A stretch of 64,000 nucleotides of DNA from Aureispira sp. CCB-QB1. GTDB taxonomy: Bacteria; Bacteroidota; Bacteroidia; Chitinophagales; Saprospiraceae. Location: positions 1 to 64,000 of the forward strand of contig NZ_JHBV01000046.1 in NCBI RefSeq assembly GCF_000724545.1, given 5' to 3'. Position 1 is the first letter of the stretch; every line of letters begins with the position of its first letter. Below the pieces are notes generated by a model. The model did no database searches, had not been told where the DNA came from, and saw nothing but the letters and a program-made list of their open reading frames with translations. The translations under genes and the position numbers were made by a program. This document shows, in pieces, positions 27,481 through 37,524 of this stretch.

Positions 27481-28020
27481 TTATTTGAATTTACAAGAAA
27501 TGCTCAATGGAGAAAAATCATTTTTTGAAACCAATGACTCTTCCATATTTTCAAGAAGTGGTTCAGATAACACTATTTCATAGCTTACAAATGGAACTCC
27601 TTCGTTTTCTTTATAAGGATTAAAATTTTTGATTTGTCCTTTTTCCCAATTATCATTTATATCTGCTTCTATTTGCTTGACAGAAACAATAACTTGATCC
27701 ACAATATCCTCTAGTATATCGCTACCATATTCTGTTATTTCTGTGTACTTATTCAACTCGGGAATTTCTCCATACTCTTCTTCTATAAAAGGAGATAACA
27801 AGGAAAAAACATACTGATACAATTTAGAAATTTTTCCCGTTTCGCTATGGTTCGATTCCAAAAAAATCAATGTCCTAAATAATAGCACTACTTTAACCGT
27901 CTTTTCTTCTTGCTGATTTATCCAATCTAAAGAGGGTGCATCAGGATGAATGCATTCAATTTTTAGCTGATAAGTTCCTTCATTTCGTACTGAAAAAGTG
28001 ATTTTACTTAAACTAGACAT
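27481..28020 (-). CDS. Hypothetical protein, 179 aa
   Basis: Not recognised. ATG at 28020 (MSSLSKITFSVRNEGTY) is preferred to an upstream in-frame start at 28077, whose extra residues are hydrophobic and unstructured-looking. The protein is soluble and acidic, with a long helix (SDILEDIVDQVIVSVKQIEA). First gene of the three-gene run ending with the SnoaL-like protein. Confidence 0.6.
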   Translation of the reverse strand: MSSLSKITFSVRNEGTYQLKIECIHPDAPSLDWINQQEEKTVKVVLLFRTLIFLESNHSETGKISKLYQYVFSLLSPFIEEEYGEIPELNKYTEITEYGSDILEDIVDQVIVSVKQIEADINDNWEKGQIKNFNPYKENEGVPFVSYEIVLSEPLLENMEESLVSKNDFSPLSISCKFK

Positions 28021-28324
28021 GCTTACGTATTTTCTATAAAAAAATATATTGAAGTTGTTTAAAATTTTGCCATTCAACCGATTCCTTCAATACCAACAAA
28101 CTGCCCTAGAAAGATACCAAAATAGTACTGAAATACTATATCTTTTCCTAAAGTTCTACTTTTTCACATCAACCTGCTGCTTCCCAATATCCTTGCTTGT
28201 CATTTATCTATGACTTTGGATATGCACACCCTCCTTCAATTATTGCCATTCTATGGAATTATATCAACTATCAAATTGTTAAGGAGGCATTATACACATA
28301 AAACAATAAAAAATATTTATTATC
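28021..28324. other. Intergenic region between divergent genes
   Basis: About 300 bp separating the minus-strand run from the nuclease-like gene. AT-rich; no clear promoter box, RNA or repeat seen. AAGGAGG at ~28281-28287 is ~38 bp from the next start and is too far away to be its ribosome-binding site. Confidence 0.4.
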
Positions 28325-30556
28325 ATGCCCCGTAACCACCTACTACTAGAACTCTTAAAAAAGCAAGCCTATCAAGAGTGTTTACAATTACTAAAAAAGG
28401 AACCTCATGAGAATTTTGCCACCTTAGTAATCGAATCTAAAGTGTATAAAAAAGGAAAGTTAAAGAAAGCTTTTTGGGCTTCTGAATTAGTTAATTATGC
28501 TCTTCCACTATTCTTAAAATCGGATGATCGCATAGATATTTTGCACCCTTATTTTAGTTTTAAAACCCCTCCAAACACCAAATTATTGTTACAGATTTGG
28601 AAACAAGATGCTGCCTTGCTCCTCTCTTTATTCAAACGTTTTCAGCGTTTTCGCCATGATACTTGGATTGAAGCCTTAGAAAATATGTCTACCAATATTA
28701 TTCCGTCCAAACAGCTTGCTGTGGAGAATTTGATACAAGAATTCAAACAAGTCCAAACACTTGAAAATAGTATTGCCATAGAACGAGAAGCAGACTTTGT
28801 GTCTTTGCTAAAAATCCCCATAGATAAAGTTTTAATGGGGTTTTGTTTTGCGCACAGTGCTATGATGGAATCCCAAGAAATCAATGGCAACAACACCCGA
28901 AAAAAAGAGCTTGATATGGCTATTGTTACCACACTAGACCTATTCCTCAAATACGCAAAGCGACACGCACACACACACAAGATAGTTCTTAGTGACAATA
29001 CTATGTTGCAAAAAGAATGGGCGTATTTTCGTCCTAAACACAAATCAGAATATAAAAAAACGATTACTTACAAGAACGACCCTACGTATACAAAAATCCA
29101 GACAATTATTGATAAAGATATTCGCCGCCAATCCAAACGCTATTTTCTTAGTGCCTATGCTGCTGAAATGTGTACTCTCAACGGCTCTAATTATGCTTTT
29201 GCCGCCTACAACAACAAGCACAGTTCTTTCAAAAAAGATGACTCTAAGAGTGGTTACGAAGAATCCTATTTTTTTATGAACGCTCAAGCCAAAGCAGTAG
29301 GCATAAAAGAAGGACAATTCGATTTGCTTAGCATCAAGAATTTTCCCAAACTTTCCTTTATTGAGCAATCGGTTCTAACACAGGTTTCCAATTTAGAATT
29401 TTATCACGTTCCTTTAGAAATTCCTACGACCAACATAGATCTGAAACTAGTGTTGCTGCTTCTTACCGAGTTTAGCCGATACAAATCTCCTATGAGCCGA
29501 ATTTTTCATCGATCAATAGATACTTCCAAAAAAGAGAATTGGGCAATTAAACCAGGTGAACACGTGCCCATTACCATCCTCAACAAACCTCCTCTAAGTT
29601 TTTCGCAACAACTAGGGAGCAATGAAGCTATTTCTATGTATGATTACCACGACTTATTAGAAGCACTACATCTTTATTATAAAAAACCAATGGCTACGAT
29701 TAAGGAGAATTTAGATTTTTTGATTTGTGATTTGAGTCATTCTGATGATTTAAGTGCATGGTTACAACGCCCCTTTATCAAGATAAACAACAAGCTTTTT
29801 TGGTTGGGACGTTTGTTAAAAGATCGTCGTTGGGACATTATTCTACGCAACAAACTCAAAGAAGACAAAACCTATACAGAGAAATCCGTGTACGATGCAT
29901 TGGTTCAAAAAATTGATAGAAGCTTAGAAACAGCAACGAGCAAGGTATTTTTAGACAAACAATTTTCTGTTGCTGTTGGCTGGAAATTCCCTCACCCTTC
30001 TTCCCCCAAAAAAGAAGGAGGTGATATTGACGTTGTAGCTTATAAAGATCAATTTCTTTTTGTTATACAAATCAAAAATAGTAGTCACTCTAATGCCATT
30101 CGTCAAGCGAGCTATATTGAAGACAAACAACTAATGAACGAAGCAACCAGACAATTGGATAGTTCCTTGTATTTTATTAACAACAATTGGTCTGCCATTC
30201 AAGAAAAATTTAATTTCTCCCACGCTCCATCAGAAGTCACTATTTTTCCTTTAATTGTAACCAATGTCTATAATGGAGACTATAAAACCTTCAAATCTTA
30301 TGATAAAATTTCTTTGTTTGAGCTTTATATTATTATGAATAATGCTAAAAAAGGGCTGTATCATGCGCTCTCGTTACTCCTCAACAGTGATCGAAACAAC
30401 GCTAGTTTTAAACAAGAAAGCATCCGCACACTTCTTAATCGCAATTTTGACCTTTGGAACCGAGCCGCAACATTGCAACCTAGCACAATTATCAACTGCA
30501 TCCAAAACGATTGTGTTTGGAAAGATTTAGAGCAAATTCGAAATTTCAAACTATAA
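28325..30556 (+). CDS. Large protein with C-terminal Mrr/NERD-like nuclease core
   Basis: 743 residues, no signal peptide. Residues ~1-540 are unrecognised: helical, with a Lys-rich N-terminus and aromatic blocks. Residues ~550-650 contain GGDIDVVAYKDQFLFVIQIKNS. This D-x-D...(11-12)...Q-x-K spacing matches the PD-(D/E)XK fold, with Gln in place of Glu as in Mrr-type nucleases and as in some NERD relatives. It is followed by a helix (EDKQLMNEATRQLDSSLYFI) typical of that fold. Likely a DNA-cleaving effector with a large regulatory N-terminus. Isolated gene; no helicase or methylase adjoins. Confidence 0.65.
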   Translation: MPRNHLLLELLKKQAYQECLQLLKKEPHENFATLVIESKVYKKGKLKKAFWASELVNYALPLFLKSDDRIDILHPYFSFKTPPNTKLLLQIWKQDAALLLSLFKRFQRFRHDTWIEALENMSTNIIPSKQLAVENLIQEFKQVQTLENSIAIEREADFVSLLKIPIDKVLMGFCFAHSAMMESQEINGNNTRKKELDMAIVTTLDLFLKYAKRHAHTHKIVLSDNTMLQKEWAYFRPKHKSEYKKTITYKNDPTYTKIQTIIDKDIRRQSKRYFLSAYAAEMCTLNGSNYAFAAYNNKHSSFKKDDSKSGYEESYFFMNAQAKAVGIKEGQFDLLSIKNFPKLSFIEQSVLTQVSNLEFYHVPLEIPTTNIDLKLVLLLLTEFSRYKSPMSRIFHRSIDTSKKENWAIKPGEHVPITILNKPPLSFSQQLGSNEAISMYDYHDLLEALHLYYKKPMATIKENLDFLICDLSHSDDLSAWLQRPFIKINNKLFWLGRLLKDRRWDIILRNKLKEDKTYTEKSVYDALVQKIDRSLETATSKVFLDKQFSVAVGWKFPHPSSPKKEGGDIDVVAYKDQFLFVIQIKNSSHSNAIRQASYIEDKQLMNEATRQLDSSLYFINNNWSAIQEKFNFSHAPSEVTIFPLIVTNVYNGDYKTFKSYDKISLFELYIIMNNAKKGLYHALSLLLNSDRNNASFKQESIRTLLNRNFDLWNRAATLQPSTIINCIQNDCVWKDLEQIRNFKL

Positions 30557-30575
30557 CACATCCGCCCAATAAAAA

Positions 30576-30604
30576 GACCATTCCCAAAAATATTGAGAAT
30601 GGTC
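30576..30604. terminator. Bidirectional terminator between convergent genes
   Basis: GACCATTC-loop-GAATGGTC hairpin, preceded by AAAAA, lying 20 bp after the nuclease-like gene and ~50 bp after the stop of the giant Ig-repeat gene. Confidence 0.6.
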
Positions 30605-30655
30605 CACTGTTTATTGATACGTTACTTAAAACCAATTTCAAGTAACATTAATGCT

Positions 30656-33600
30656 TTATCCACCTTTTTTAAGATCAGGAGATACCTTGTTTACTTTATT
30701 AGATTTACTTTTCTTTGTGCTAGTAGCGCCCTCTGCATTTTTGTTAACGGTTGAGGTGTTCTTGTCCAGTTTCTTGGTTTTACCAATCTCCCCATCTGCA
30801 TTTTTATTAACGGATGAAGTATTCTTGTCCAATTTCTTGGTTTTACCCGTTCCACCTTTATTGTTGCTATTGCTATTGTCATTTTCTGTACCAGATCCTG
30901 TATTATTCGCTCCTCCTCCTTGTTGATTTGTATTCCCAGTTCCATTTCCATTCGGATTCCCTGTGGTATACACAACAACCGTAGATTTACTATCTTGTCC
31001 TGCTCCATTTGTTCCAGTGATCACAAAGGTATTGTTCCCTTGATTCAATGGTACATTGCTGGCTGTAAATGTTGTTCCTGCAAAGCTAAAATTCGTATTA
31101 GCCTGACCGTTAACAATAAATGTTACGTTATTTCTGCTGGCTACATCTAATATTGTAGCCGTAATATTTACCTTATTCGTTACCGTACTAAAAGGATTTT
31201 TATTAGGTGATGTGATAACCACCGTTGGCTTTTTTTGTGGCAATTGATAAATGACGATGGTAGACTTGCTATCTTGCCCTGCACTATTTCTTCCTGTAAT
31301 TACAAAGGTATTGTTGCCTACATTTAGTGGCAAATTCATCGCCATAAAATTGTTGCCATTAAATATAAACGATGTATTAGACTGACCATTAACTGTAAAT
31401 GTTACATCATTCTTACTCGCTACATTTAAAATCGTTGCTTTAACCGTTACTCTATTTTGCAAGGTTGTAAACGGACTTTGGGCTGGTGTCGTAATGGTCA
31501 CAACTGGTTTTGGAACGGGCTGAGAATAAACTACAACTGTAGACTTACTATCTTGTCCTGCTCCATTTCGTCCCGTGATTACAAACGTATTGTTTCCTTG
31601 ATTTAAAGACACATTTGTTGCAACAAAAGCAGTTCCAGAGAAACTGAAATTGGTATTTGCCTGTCCATTAACCGTAAAGGTCACATCGTTTTTAGTAGGC
31701 ACATTTAAAATCGTAGCCTTAATATTAACCTTATTCGTTTGCGTATTAAACGGATTTTGGTTGGGCGATGTGATCACAACTGTCGGTTTTTTCTGTGGCA
31801 ATTGATACACCACTACAGTCGTTTTAGAATCACGTCCAGCACTATTTTTCCCTGTAATTACAAAGGTATTATTACCTACATTTAAAGGAATATTATTAGC
31901 CGTAAAAGCAGTTCCAGAGAAACTGAAATTGGTATTTGCTTGTCCATTGACTGAGAAAGTTACATCATTCTTACTCGCTACATTCAAAATCGTTGCTTTG
32001 ATGCTTGTTGCGCTAGTTAAAACAGTGTATGGACTTTGTGCAGGATTGGTAATTGTTACAACAGGCTTAGGTATTGGTAAAGAGTAGACAACTACTGTCG
32101 ATTTGCTGTCTTGCCCTGCTCCATTTGTTCCTGTAATCACAAAAGTATTATTACCCTGATTCAAGGTTACATTGTTGGCGACAAAAGCAGTTCCTGAAAA
32201 GCTAAAGTTCGTATTAGCTTGCCCATTGACCGTAAATGTAACATTGTTTTTGCTCGCAACATTCAAAATCGTTGCTGTAATATTAACCTTATTCGTTTGT
32301 GTATTAAACGGATTTTGGTTCGGTGTTGTAATCACAACTGTCGGCTTCTTCTCTGGCAATTTATAAATTACCAACGTTGATTTGGTGTCCTGTCCAGAAC
32401 TATTTCGCCCTGTAATAGTAAACGTGTTATTCCCTACATTCAAAGCAACATTGTTCGCGGCAAAAGCAGTCCCCGAAAAGCTAAAGTTTGTATTGTTCTG
32501 ACCATTGACGGTAAACGTTACATCATTCTTGCTAGCTACGTTCAAAACCGTTGCTTGGATGCTTGTTGTATTGGTTAGAACAGTATAAGGATTTCTACCA
32601 GGAGTTGTAATGGTCACTACTGGCTTGGGTACTGGCGGAGCATAAATTACAATCGCTGATTTGCTATCCTGCCCAACTCCATTTCTACCTGTTATCACAA
32701 AACCATTATTGCCATTGCTCAACGGGATGTTGGTAGCTGTGAAGGTGTTCCCCGAAAAGCTAAAGTTCGTATTGGGACGACCGTTTATGGTAAAATTAAT
32801 ATTATTTCTCTCACTTACGTTCAAAATCGTAGCTGTAATCGTCACTCTATTTGTAGCCGTAGTAAATGGATTTTGATTTGGTGCTGTAATCGTTACAATG
32901 GGTGCTGGTTTTGGGGCTCTCATTACGACAACAGTAGATTTACTATCCTGCCCTGCCGCATTGCGTCCCGTTACTGTAAAGGTATTATTTCCTGCACTCA
33001 AGTTAATGTTGTTTGCTGTCAATACATTATTACTAAATGAAAAGTTCGTTGTTGCTTGACCATTGATCGTAAACGTTACATCACTTTTAGAACTAACATT
33101 GCTTACTGTAGCCGAAATATTCGTCGTCGAATTTGGCGTTGTCAATGGGTTTTGATTCGGTACTGTAAATGTGACTACGGGTGGTTCTATTGGTCGATAA
33201 ACGACAACGGTAGAAGCATTTGATTGCCCTGAAGCATTACGACCTGTGATTACAAATGTATTGTTTCCTGGAGTAAGCGAAACATTGCTGGCTACAAAGC
33301 TGGTTCCTGAAAACGTAAAGTTTGAATTAGAACGACCATTGATCGTAAATGTCACATCGTTTTTGCTCGCCACATTTAGAATCGTTGCATTGATGTTAAT
33401 AGGGCTATTTTGTGTTGTAAATGGGTTTTGATTCGGTGAAGTAATCACAACCGATGGCTCTTGAACAGGAGCTTGATAAATAATTACAGTTGTCTTTGTA
33501 TCTTGCCCTGCGCTATTGCGACCAGTTATCGATACAGTATTGTTACCATTTTGAAGGACTACATTATTCATAACAAAACTCGTTCCTGAGAAGGTAAAGT

Positions 33601-36316
33601 CTGCCGAAGGACGTCCATTAAAGGTAAATGTTACATTATTTCTATTAGCAACATGTTGAATAGTTGCATTAATATTAATTCGATTATTTTGCGTAGTGTA
33701 TGGATTTCTATTAGGTTGTGTAATCGTCACAATAGGTCGAGGCAATTGAACAACTGGCTCGTAAATAATAACCGTTGATTTGCTATCTTGCCCTGCTGCA
33801 TTGCGACCTGTGATCACAATTGTATTAGCTCCTTCCTGCAAGTTTAAGTTTGCTAAAGTAAAACTAGTTCCTGAAAAATTAAAATTACTATTCGCTTGAC
33901 CATTCACTGTACACGTCACATTATTGCGACCTGTTACATGATCAATGGTTGCTGAAACAGTTTCTTTAGAAGCTTGTGTAGTATAAGGATTTTGCCCAGG
34001 AGCAACAATCGTTACTACAGGAGGTCGAGGCAAAGGCTTTTCATAAACTACGACCGTACTTTTGGTATCTTGCCCTGCATTATTACGCCCTGTAATTACA
34101 ATGGTATTATTTCCTGGCGACAAAGTCAAGCCACTCAAAACAAAGCTTGTTCCAGAAAAAGAAAAGCTTGTATTTGTACGACCGTTTACGGTACAAGTTA
34201 CATTATTGCGGCTAGCTACATGTTGAATGGTAGCGCGAATTGTTTCTTGAGGTTGTTGCGTCACAAAAGGATTGGCGCGAGGTTGCGTAATTGTTACGAT
34301 TGGAGCAGGTTCTGCTACCACTCGGCGATAAATAATTACAGTACTCTTCGTATCTTGACCGTCTTGGTTGCGTCCCGTAATACTAATTGTGTTGCTTCCT
34401 TCCATCAAATTAACAGTAGAAGAAAAATTAGTTCCACCAAAAGAAAATTGGTTGCTTCTTCGTCCGTTTACAGTATAAGTTACATTGCTAGCGCCAACTA
34501 CATTTAGGATGGTAGCGTTGATTCTTGCCGTGGCATTATTGGTAGTATATGGATTTCTATTAGGATTGGTAATGGTTACCACTGGTGGATTTTGTACAAC
34601 AACAGGGCGATAAATCACCACAGTAGAAGCCACATCCTGCCCTTTAACATTACGACCTGTTACCGTCAACGTATTGCTACCTTGATTTAGGGCAATATTA
34701 TTGGCAACAAACGAGGTTCCTGAGAAAGAGAAATTGGTAGAATTTTGACCATTCACTGTAAAAGTTACATTGTTTCTTCCTCCTACATTTAGGATCGTCG
34801 CATTTAGATTGATCTGCGAAACGTCTACCGTGTATGGGTTTCTATTAGGGTTCGTAATTGTTACGACTGGCAGTGGTTCTTCTTTTTGGTAATTGATAAT
34901 AATTGTCTTACTATCGCTACCATCTTTATTCAGTCCTTTTACGGTAATGGTATTTTGTCCTTGCACCAAAGGAACATTACTTGCCGAGAAACTAGTTCCC
35001 GAAAAATTAAAGTTGTATCCTGTATTTCCATTGACAGAAAATACGACGTTGTTTTTGCTAGTAACGTGCAAAATCTGTGCAGTAATTGTTGCTGTCGAAG
35101 CCAAGGTACTAGACGGGCTAGTCGAAGGATTGGTAATCGTTACAACAGGAGGTTGTTTGGGATCTGTATTGGTATTATTATTTGGTTCGTATACCACAAT
35201 AATTGCTTGACCACTTGTTCCACAAGAGTTTTTAGCTCGCAAAACAATTCTATTTTCCCCTCTCTGTAATCGTAAGTTGTTTCTAAATTCTTTGGTTCCA
35301 GAATCGTAAGAATAATCGCTAACAGCTTGTCCATTGACCGTATATGTAATTTGATTGCGGTTGACATTGCTAACCATTGCAGAGATAAAAACACTAGATT
35401 GGTTCGTAGTATATGTCTGTCCGTTATTAACGGGCAATTGAAACTGTACATCAGGGCATGGCTGTTGGCTTCCACTACTTCCATAAACCCTCCAGTGCAA
35501 CATCAAAGAAGTATAATGATGTATAGAGCTATTAATCGCTCCCCCATTATTAATCTTCACCCCTTCGAAATTATCTTGTAGTGTAAAGGTTGTTCGATGT
35601 CCTATTCCCAATGCAAAATACGGACTAAACCAGTATCCTAACTCAATACCAACTGTAGGGGTAAACGTCAGGCGAAATAAGTTATCTCCAAATTCATCTG
35701 TTGCAGCATTCGTTTCGTAAGTATCATCTTGCAAAGCAATAATATCTCGACAAATATCGTCTTCTGACTGTGTATAATCGATGCTCTCATAATCATAATC
35801 ATTGCCAGAAGCATCTTTTTGATTAAATTTTGTACCATAAATACCCAATCCTGCACCAGCATAAAGCGAAAGCCAAATATTGGTTTCTCGACGCAATTTT
35901 TCAAAATTGAGGCGCAGTTCTAAGGACAAATCGTGAAAAGTTGTCCGATGATTGTGTGCAAAAGCCTTTGCTGCGGGACGGTAACTAAATTGAGTGCTGT
36001 CTGCTAGATTGGCGTTTCCAAACAAATTGTCTCTGTGATTTTGACCAAATGTATAGGTGTTGAGATATCGAAAACGAGCATCTGCTGAAAAAAAGCCATC
36101 CTTAGGATTATAGAAGCTATGACCAATATAAAAACCCCAACCCGCTCCCGCAAGGGCTTTGATATCACTGTCTTGCCAAGCTCCTCCAGCGTTGAGCCCA
36201 AAAATCCAATAGCCTTTGCCATTGCCCATGCGCCCTTCACCCCCTTGAGCACTACTTTGAGTAGCTCCCAATAAGCTTAGTCCTAATATTAGACATAAGT
36301 AAAGTAATGATTTCAT
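30656..36316 (-). CDS. Giant outer-membrane protein: barrel plus 16 Ig-like repeats
   Basis: 1886 residues. ATG at 36316 directly starts a signal peptide (LYLCLILGLSLLGATQSSAQ). Residues ~25-282 look like a small outer-membrane beta-barrel with alternating aromatic strands (GYWIFGLNAGG, IELGYWFSPYFALGIGHR, HYTSLMLHWRVY). Residues ~285-1780 are sixteen ~90-residue Ig-like modules. Each opens VVTITxPNxNPxTT, has TVNGQ-N-FSFSGT in the middle, and ends NNTFVITGRNxAGQDSKSTVVVY. The C-terminal ~100 residues are low-complexity, Asn/Gly-rich then Lys-rich, with a repeated KTKKLDKNTS motif. There is no T9SS sorting domain. It may work like an inverse autotransporter (barrel anchor, Ig stalk), which is inference. 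Confidence 0.85.
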   Translation of the reverse strand: MKSLLYLCLILGLSLLGATQSSAQGGEGRMGNGKGYWIFGLNAGGAWQDSDIKALAGAGWGFYIGHSFYNPKDGFFSADARFRYLNTYTFGQNHRDNLFGNANLADSTQFSYRPAAKAFAHNHRTTFHDLSLELRLNFEKLRRETNIWLSLYAGAGLGIYGTKFNQKDASGNDYDYESIDYTQSEDDICRDIIALQDDTYETNAATDEFGDNLFRLTFTPTVGIELGYWFSPYFALGIGHRTTFTLQDNFEGVKINNGGAINSSIHHYTSLMLHWRVYGSSGSQQPCPDVQFQLPVNNGQTYTTNQSSVFISAMVSNVNRNQITYTVNGQAVSDYSYDSGTKEFRNNLRLQRGENRIVLRAKNSCGTSGQAIIVVYEPNNNTNTDPKQPPVVTITNPSTSPSSTLASTATITAQILHVTSKNNVVFSVNGNTGYNFNFSGTSFSASNVPLVQGQNTITVKGLNKDGSDSKTIIINYQKEEPLPVVTITNPNRNPYTVDVSQINLNATILNVGGRNNVTFTVNGQNSTNFSFSGTSFVANNIALNQGSNTLTVTGRNVKGQDVASTVVIYRPVVVQNPPVVTITNPNRNPYTTNNATARINATILNVVGASNVTYTVNGRRSNQFSFGGTNFSSTVNLMEGSNTISITGRNQDGQDTKSTVIIYRRVVAEPAPIVTITQPRANPFVTQQPQETIRATIQHVASRNNVTCTVNGRTNTSFSFSGTSFVLSGLTLSPGNNTIVITGRNNAGQDTKSTVVVYEKPLPRPPVVTIVAPGQNPYTTQASKETVSATIDHVTGRNNVTCTVNGQANSNFNFSGTSFTLANLNLQEGANTIVITGRNAAGQDSKSTVIIYEPVVQLPRPIVTITQPNRNPYTTQNNRININATIQHVANRNNVTFTFNGRPSADFTFSGTSFVMNNVVLQNGNNTVSITGRNSAGQDTKTTVIIYQAPVQEPSVVITSPNQNPFTTQNSPININATILNVASKNDVTFTINGRSNSNFTFSGTSFVASNVSLTPGNNTFVITGRNASGQSNASTVVVYRPIEPPVVTFTVPNQNPLTTPNSTTNISATVSNVSSKSDVTFTINGQATTNFSFSNNVLTANNINLSAGNNTFTVTGRNAAGQDSKSTVVVMRAPKPAPIVTITAPNQNPFTTATNRVTITATILNVSERNNINFTINGRPNTNFSFSGNTFTATNIPLSNGNNGFVITGRNGVGQDSKSAIVIYAPPVPKPVVTITTPGRNPYTVLTNTTSIQATVLNVASKNDVTFTVNGQNNTNFSFSGTAFAANNVALNVGNNTFTITGRNSSGQDTKSTLVIYKLPEKKPTVVITTPNQNPFNTQTNKVNITATILNVASKNNVTFTVNGQANTNFSFSGTAFVANNVTLNQGNNTFVITGTNGAGQDSKSTVVVYSLPIPKPVVTITNPAQSPYTVLTSATSIKATILNVASKNDVTFSVNGQANTNFSFSGTAFTANNIPLNVGNNTFVITGKNSAGRDSKTTVVVYQLPQKKPTVVITSPNQNPFNTQTNKVNIKATILNVPTKNDVTFTVNGQANTNFSFSGTAFVATNVSLNQGNNTFVITGRNGAGQDSKSTVVVYSQPVPKPVVTITTPAQSPFTTLQNRVTVKATILNVASKNDVTFTVNGQSNTSFIFNGNNFMAMNLPLNVGNNTFVITGRNSAGQDSKSTIVIYQLPQKKPTVVITSPNKNPFSTVTNKVNITATILDVASRNNVTFIVNGQANTNFSFAGTTFTASNVPLNQGNNTFVITGTNGAGQDSKSTVVVYTTGNPNGNGTGNTNQQGGGANNTGSGTENDNSNSNNKGGTGKTKKLDKNTSSVNKNADGEIGKTKKLDKNTSTVNKNAEGATSTKKSKSNKVNKVSPDLKKGG
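30960..35460 (-). repeat. Tandem Ig-like coding repeats with two-unit higher order
   Basis: Fifteen well-conserved ~260-290 bp units plus one degenerate first unit. The six nearest the C-terminus alternate between two subtypes (linker QKKPTVVIT versus PKPVVTIT). This shows that the array grew last by duplicating a two-module block rather than single modules. Confidence 0.85.
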
Positions 36317-36847
36317 AATGTAAGTTTTGTAAGATAGATTTATTGATATTGAGGTAAGCATCAAAACAGTTGATATATCTATTTTTGGACTGCTTGGTGC
36401 CTAAATATGTTCTATTTGTTCTTTTTTAGAACAAGATACAATTCTAAATGTTTTAAGTTTTTCTTAACGTTATTTTTTATAGTAGTTAGTAGTAGCAGCG
36501 CAGCTAACTATTATTTTTAAATAGTGCTACTTAATATTCTGTACAATAATATCAAACTGCAAGTGATCTCCACAACAAATAAAATGCTCCATAAAAAATA
36601 CAAAAATTAATATTGCAGAATACTCAGGTCTAGTGGCATCAAACTAAGAAGTTGCTTCAAAAAAAACAATAAAAAGTAGGACCAACAAAAAAATGATGGT
36701 CTATATTCCTGAGTATGGTTCCAAAATCATCTTCAATAAAACACCAAACTACTGATCCAAAAGGTGTAATGGGTATCTTAGTAGACGCTTTTTAGAATAA
36801 AAAATTAAAGGAGAAATAAGTACTTTTTAGAGTTTACCGATTATATA
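36317..36847. other. Intergenic region holding a mini-element
   Basis: A 531-bp AT-rich gap. It contains the 34-bp element copy F (36480-36513), a hairpin TTGTTCTTTTTTAGAACAA at ~36417-36435, and the motif ATGTTCTATTTGTT shared with the upstream region of the gene at 38523. No convincing coding sequence. Confidence 0.5.
36480..36513. mobile_element. MITE-like mini-element, copy F (34 bp)
   Basis: TAGTAGTTAG fused to TAGTAGCAGCGCAGC and TAACTATTA: both family termini with nothing between except one 22-bp module. It is flanked by an exact 6-bp direct repeat TTTTTA (36474-36479 and 36514-36519). The flanks are AT-rich, so chance is possible, but position and length agree with the other copies. 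Confidence 0.6.
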
Positions 36848-37483
36848 CTAATGGTGGTGTACAAAGTTCTGTAGATTCAGCACACAAGCATTATTCGAAA
36901 AACAACGATATAAATAATGGTAATTTTGAGGGTCACAAGTATTTGGATAGGCACTTTGGGCAATCATCAACATACTACTTTCGTTGTTAAATGCTCCCAA
37001 TATATCGTAAATCTGATGTGTTGTCAACCAATTGTGTTCGACATAATCCAATGCCATATCCAATCGAACAGCTGAATTGCATTGGTGTTTTAAACTATGC
37101 AGCCAGCCCGAAAAAGCATCTATATGAACAGGAATGTGTACGTAATTCGTATGAGCACAACCAAATGTACAACTGTGACCATGTGAACAAGTATGCTGGT
37201 GCCCGTCGTGGTGATGCCCTCCATGATGCACATGATTGGGATTATGATGGTGCCCTCCTCCATTGTAAGTAGGCTGATTGTTCAAATTGCTATTGGGGCG
37301 CAAACCACCATTGGGATTGTTACCTCTATTCAACGTCAACATTGAGCCATACTGAGCTTGATTATTGGTAGAATGGTGGTTGTAATTATTATTGTTGTAA
37401 TATGGTGCATTTCCACCCCGCTGTGCCAACAGCCCTAAAGTCGTGCATAAAATAAAAACGAGTGTAAACGTAACTTTTTCCAT
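36848..37483 (-). CDS. Secreted DUF4476 protein with His-rich region
   Basis: ATG at 37483 begins a signal peptide (VTFTLVFILCTTLGLLAQ). The middle is Asn/Gly-rich and then strongly His-rich (HHHNPNHVHHGGHHHDGHQH, followed by Cys-His residues), a plausible metal-binding stretch. The C-terminal ~90 residues fit DUF4476: QIYDILGAFNNESSMLMIAQSAYP and DPQNYHYLYRCF. Paralogous to the proteins encoded at 37774 and 40397. Periplasmic or surface location; function unknown. Confidence 0.8.
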   Translation of the reverse strand: MEKVTFTLVFILCTTLGLLAQRGGNAPYYNNNNYNHHSTNNQAQYGSMLTLNRGNNPNGGLRPNSNLNNQPTYNGGGHHHNPNHVHHGGHHHDGHQHTCSHGHSCTFGCAHTNYVHIPVHIDAFSGWLHSLKHQCNSAVRLDMALDYVEHNWLTTHQIYDILGAFNNESSMLMIAQSAYPNTCDPQNYHYLYRCFSNNACVLNLQNFVHHH

Positions 37484-37524
37484 GTTATTGTGTGTTTTTG
37501 ATGTTTTATAATTATTATATATTG

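Noticed and set aside
33974-34507. 177-codon plus-strand frame inside the giant Ig-repeat gene
   Set aside because: Antisense shadow of a strongly conserved repeat coding region; no start context and unlikely composition (Cys/Ile/Arg-rich).
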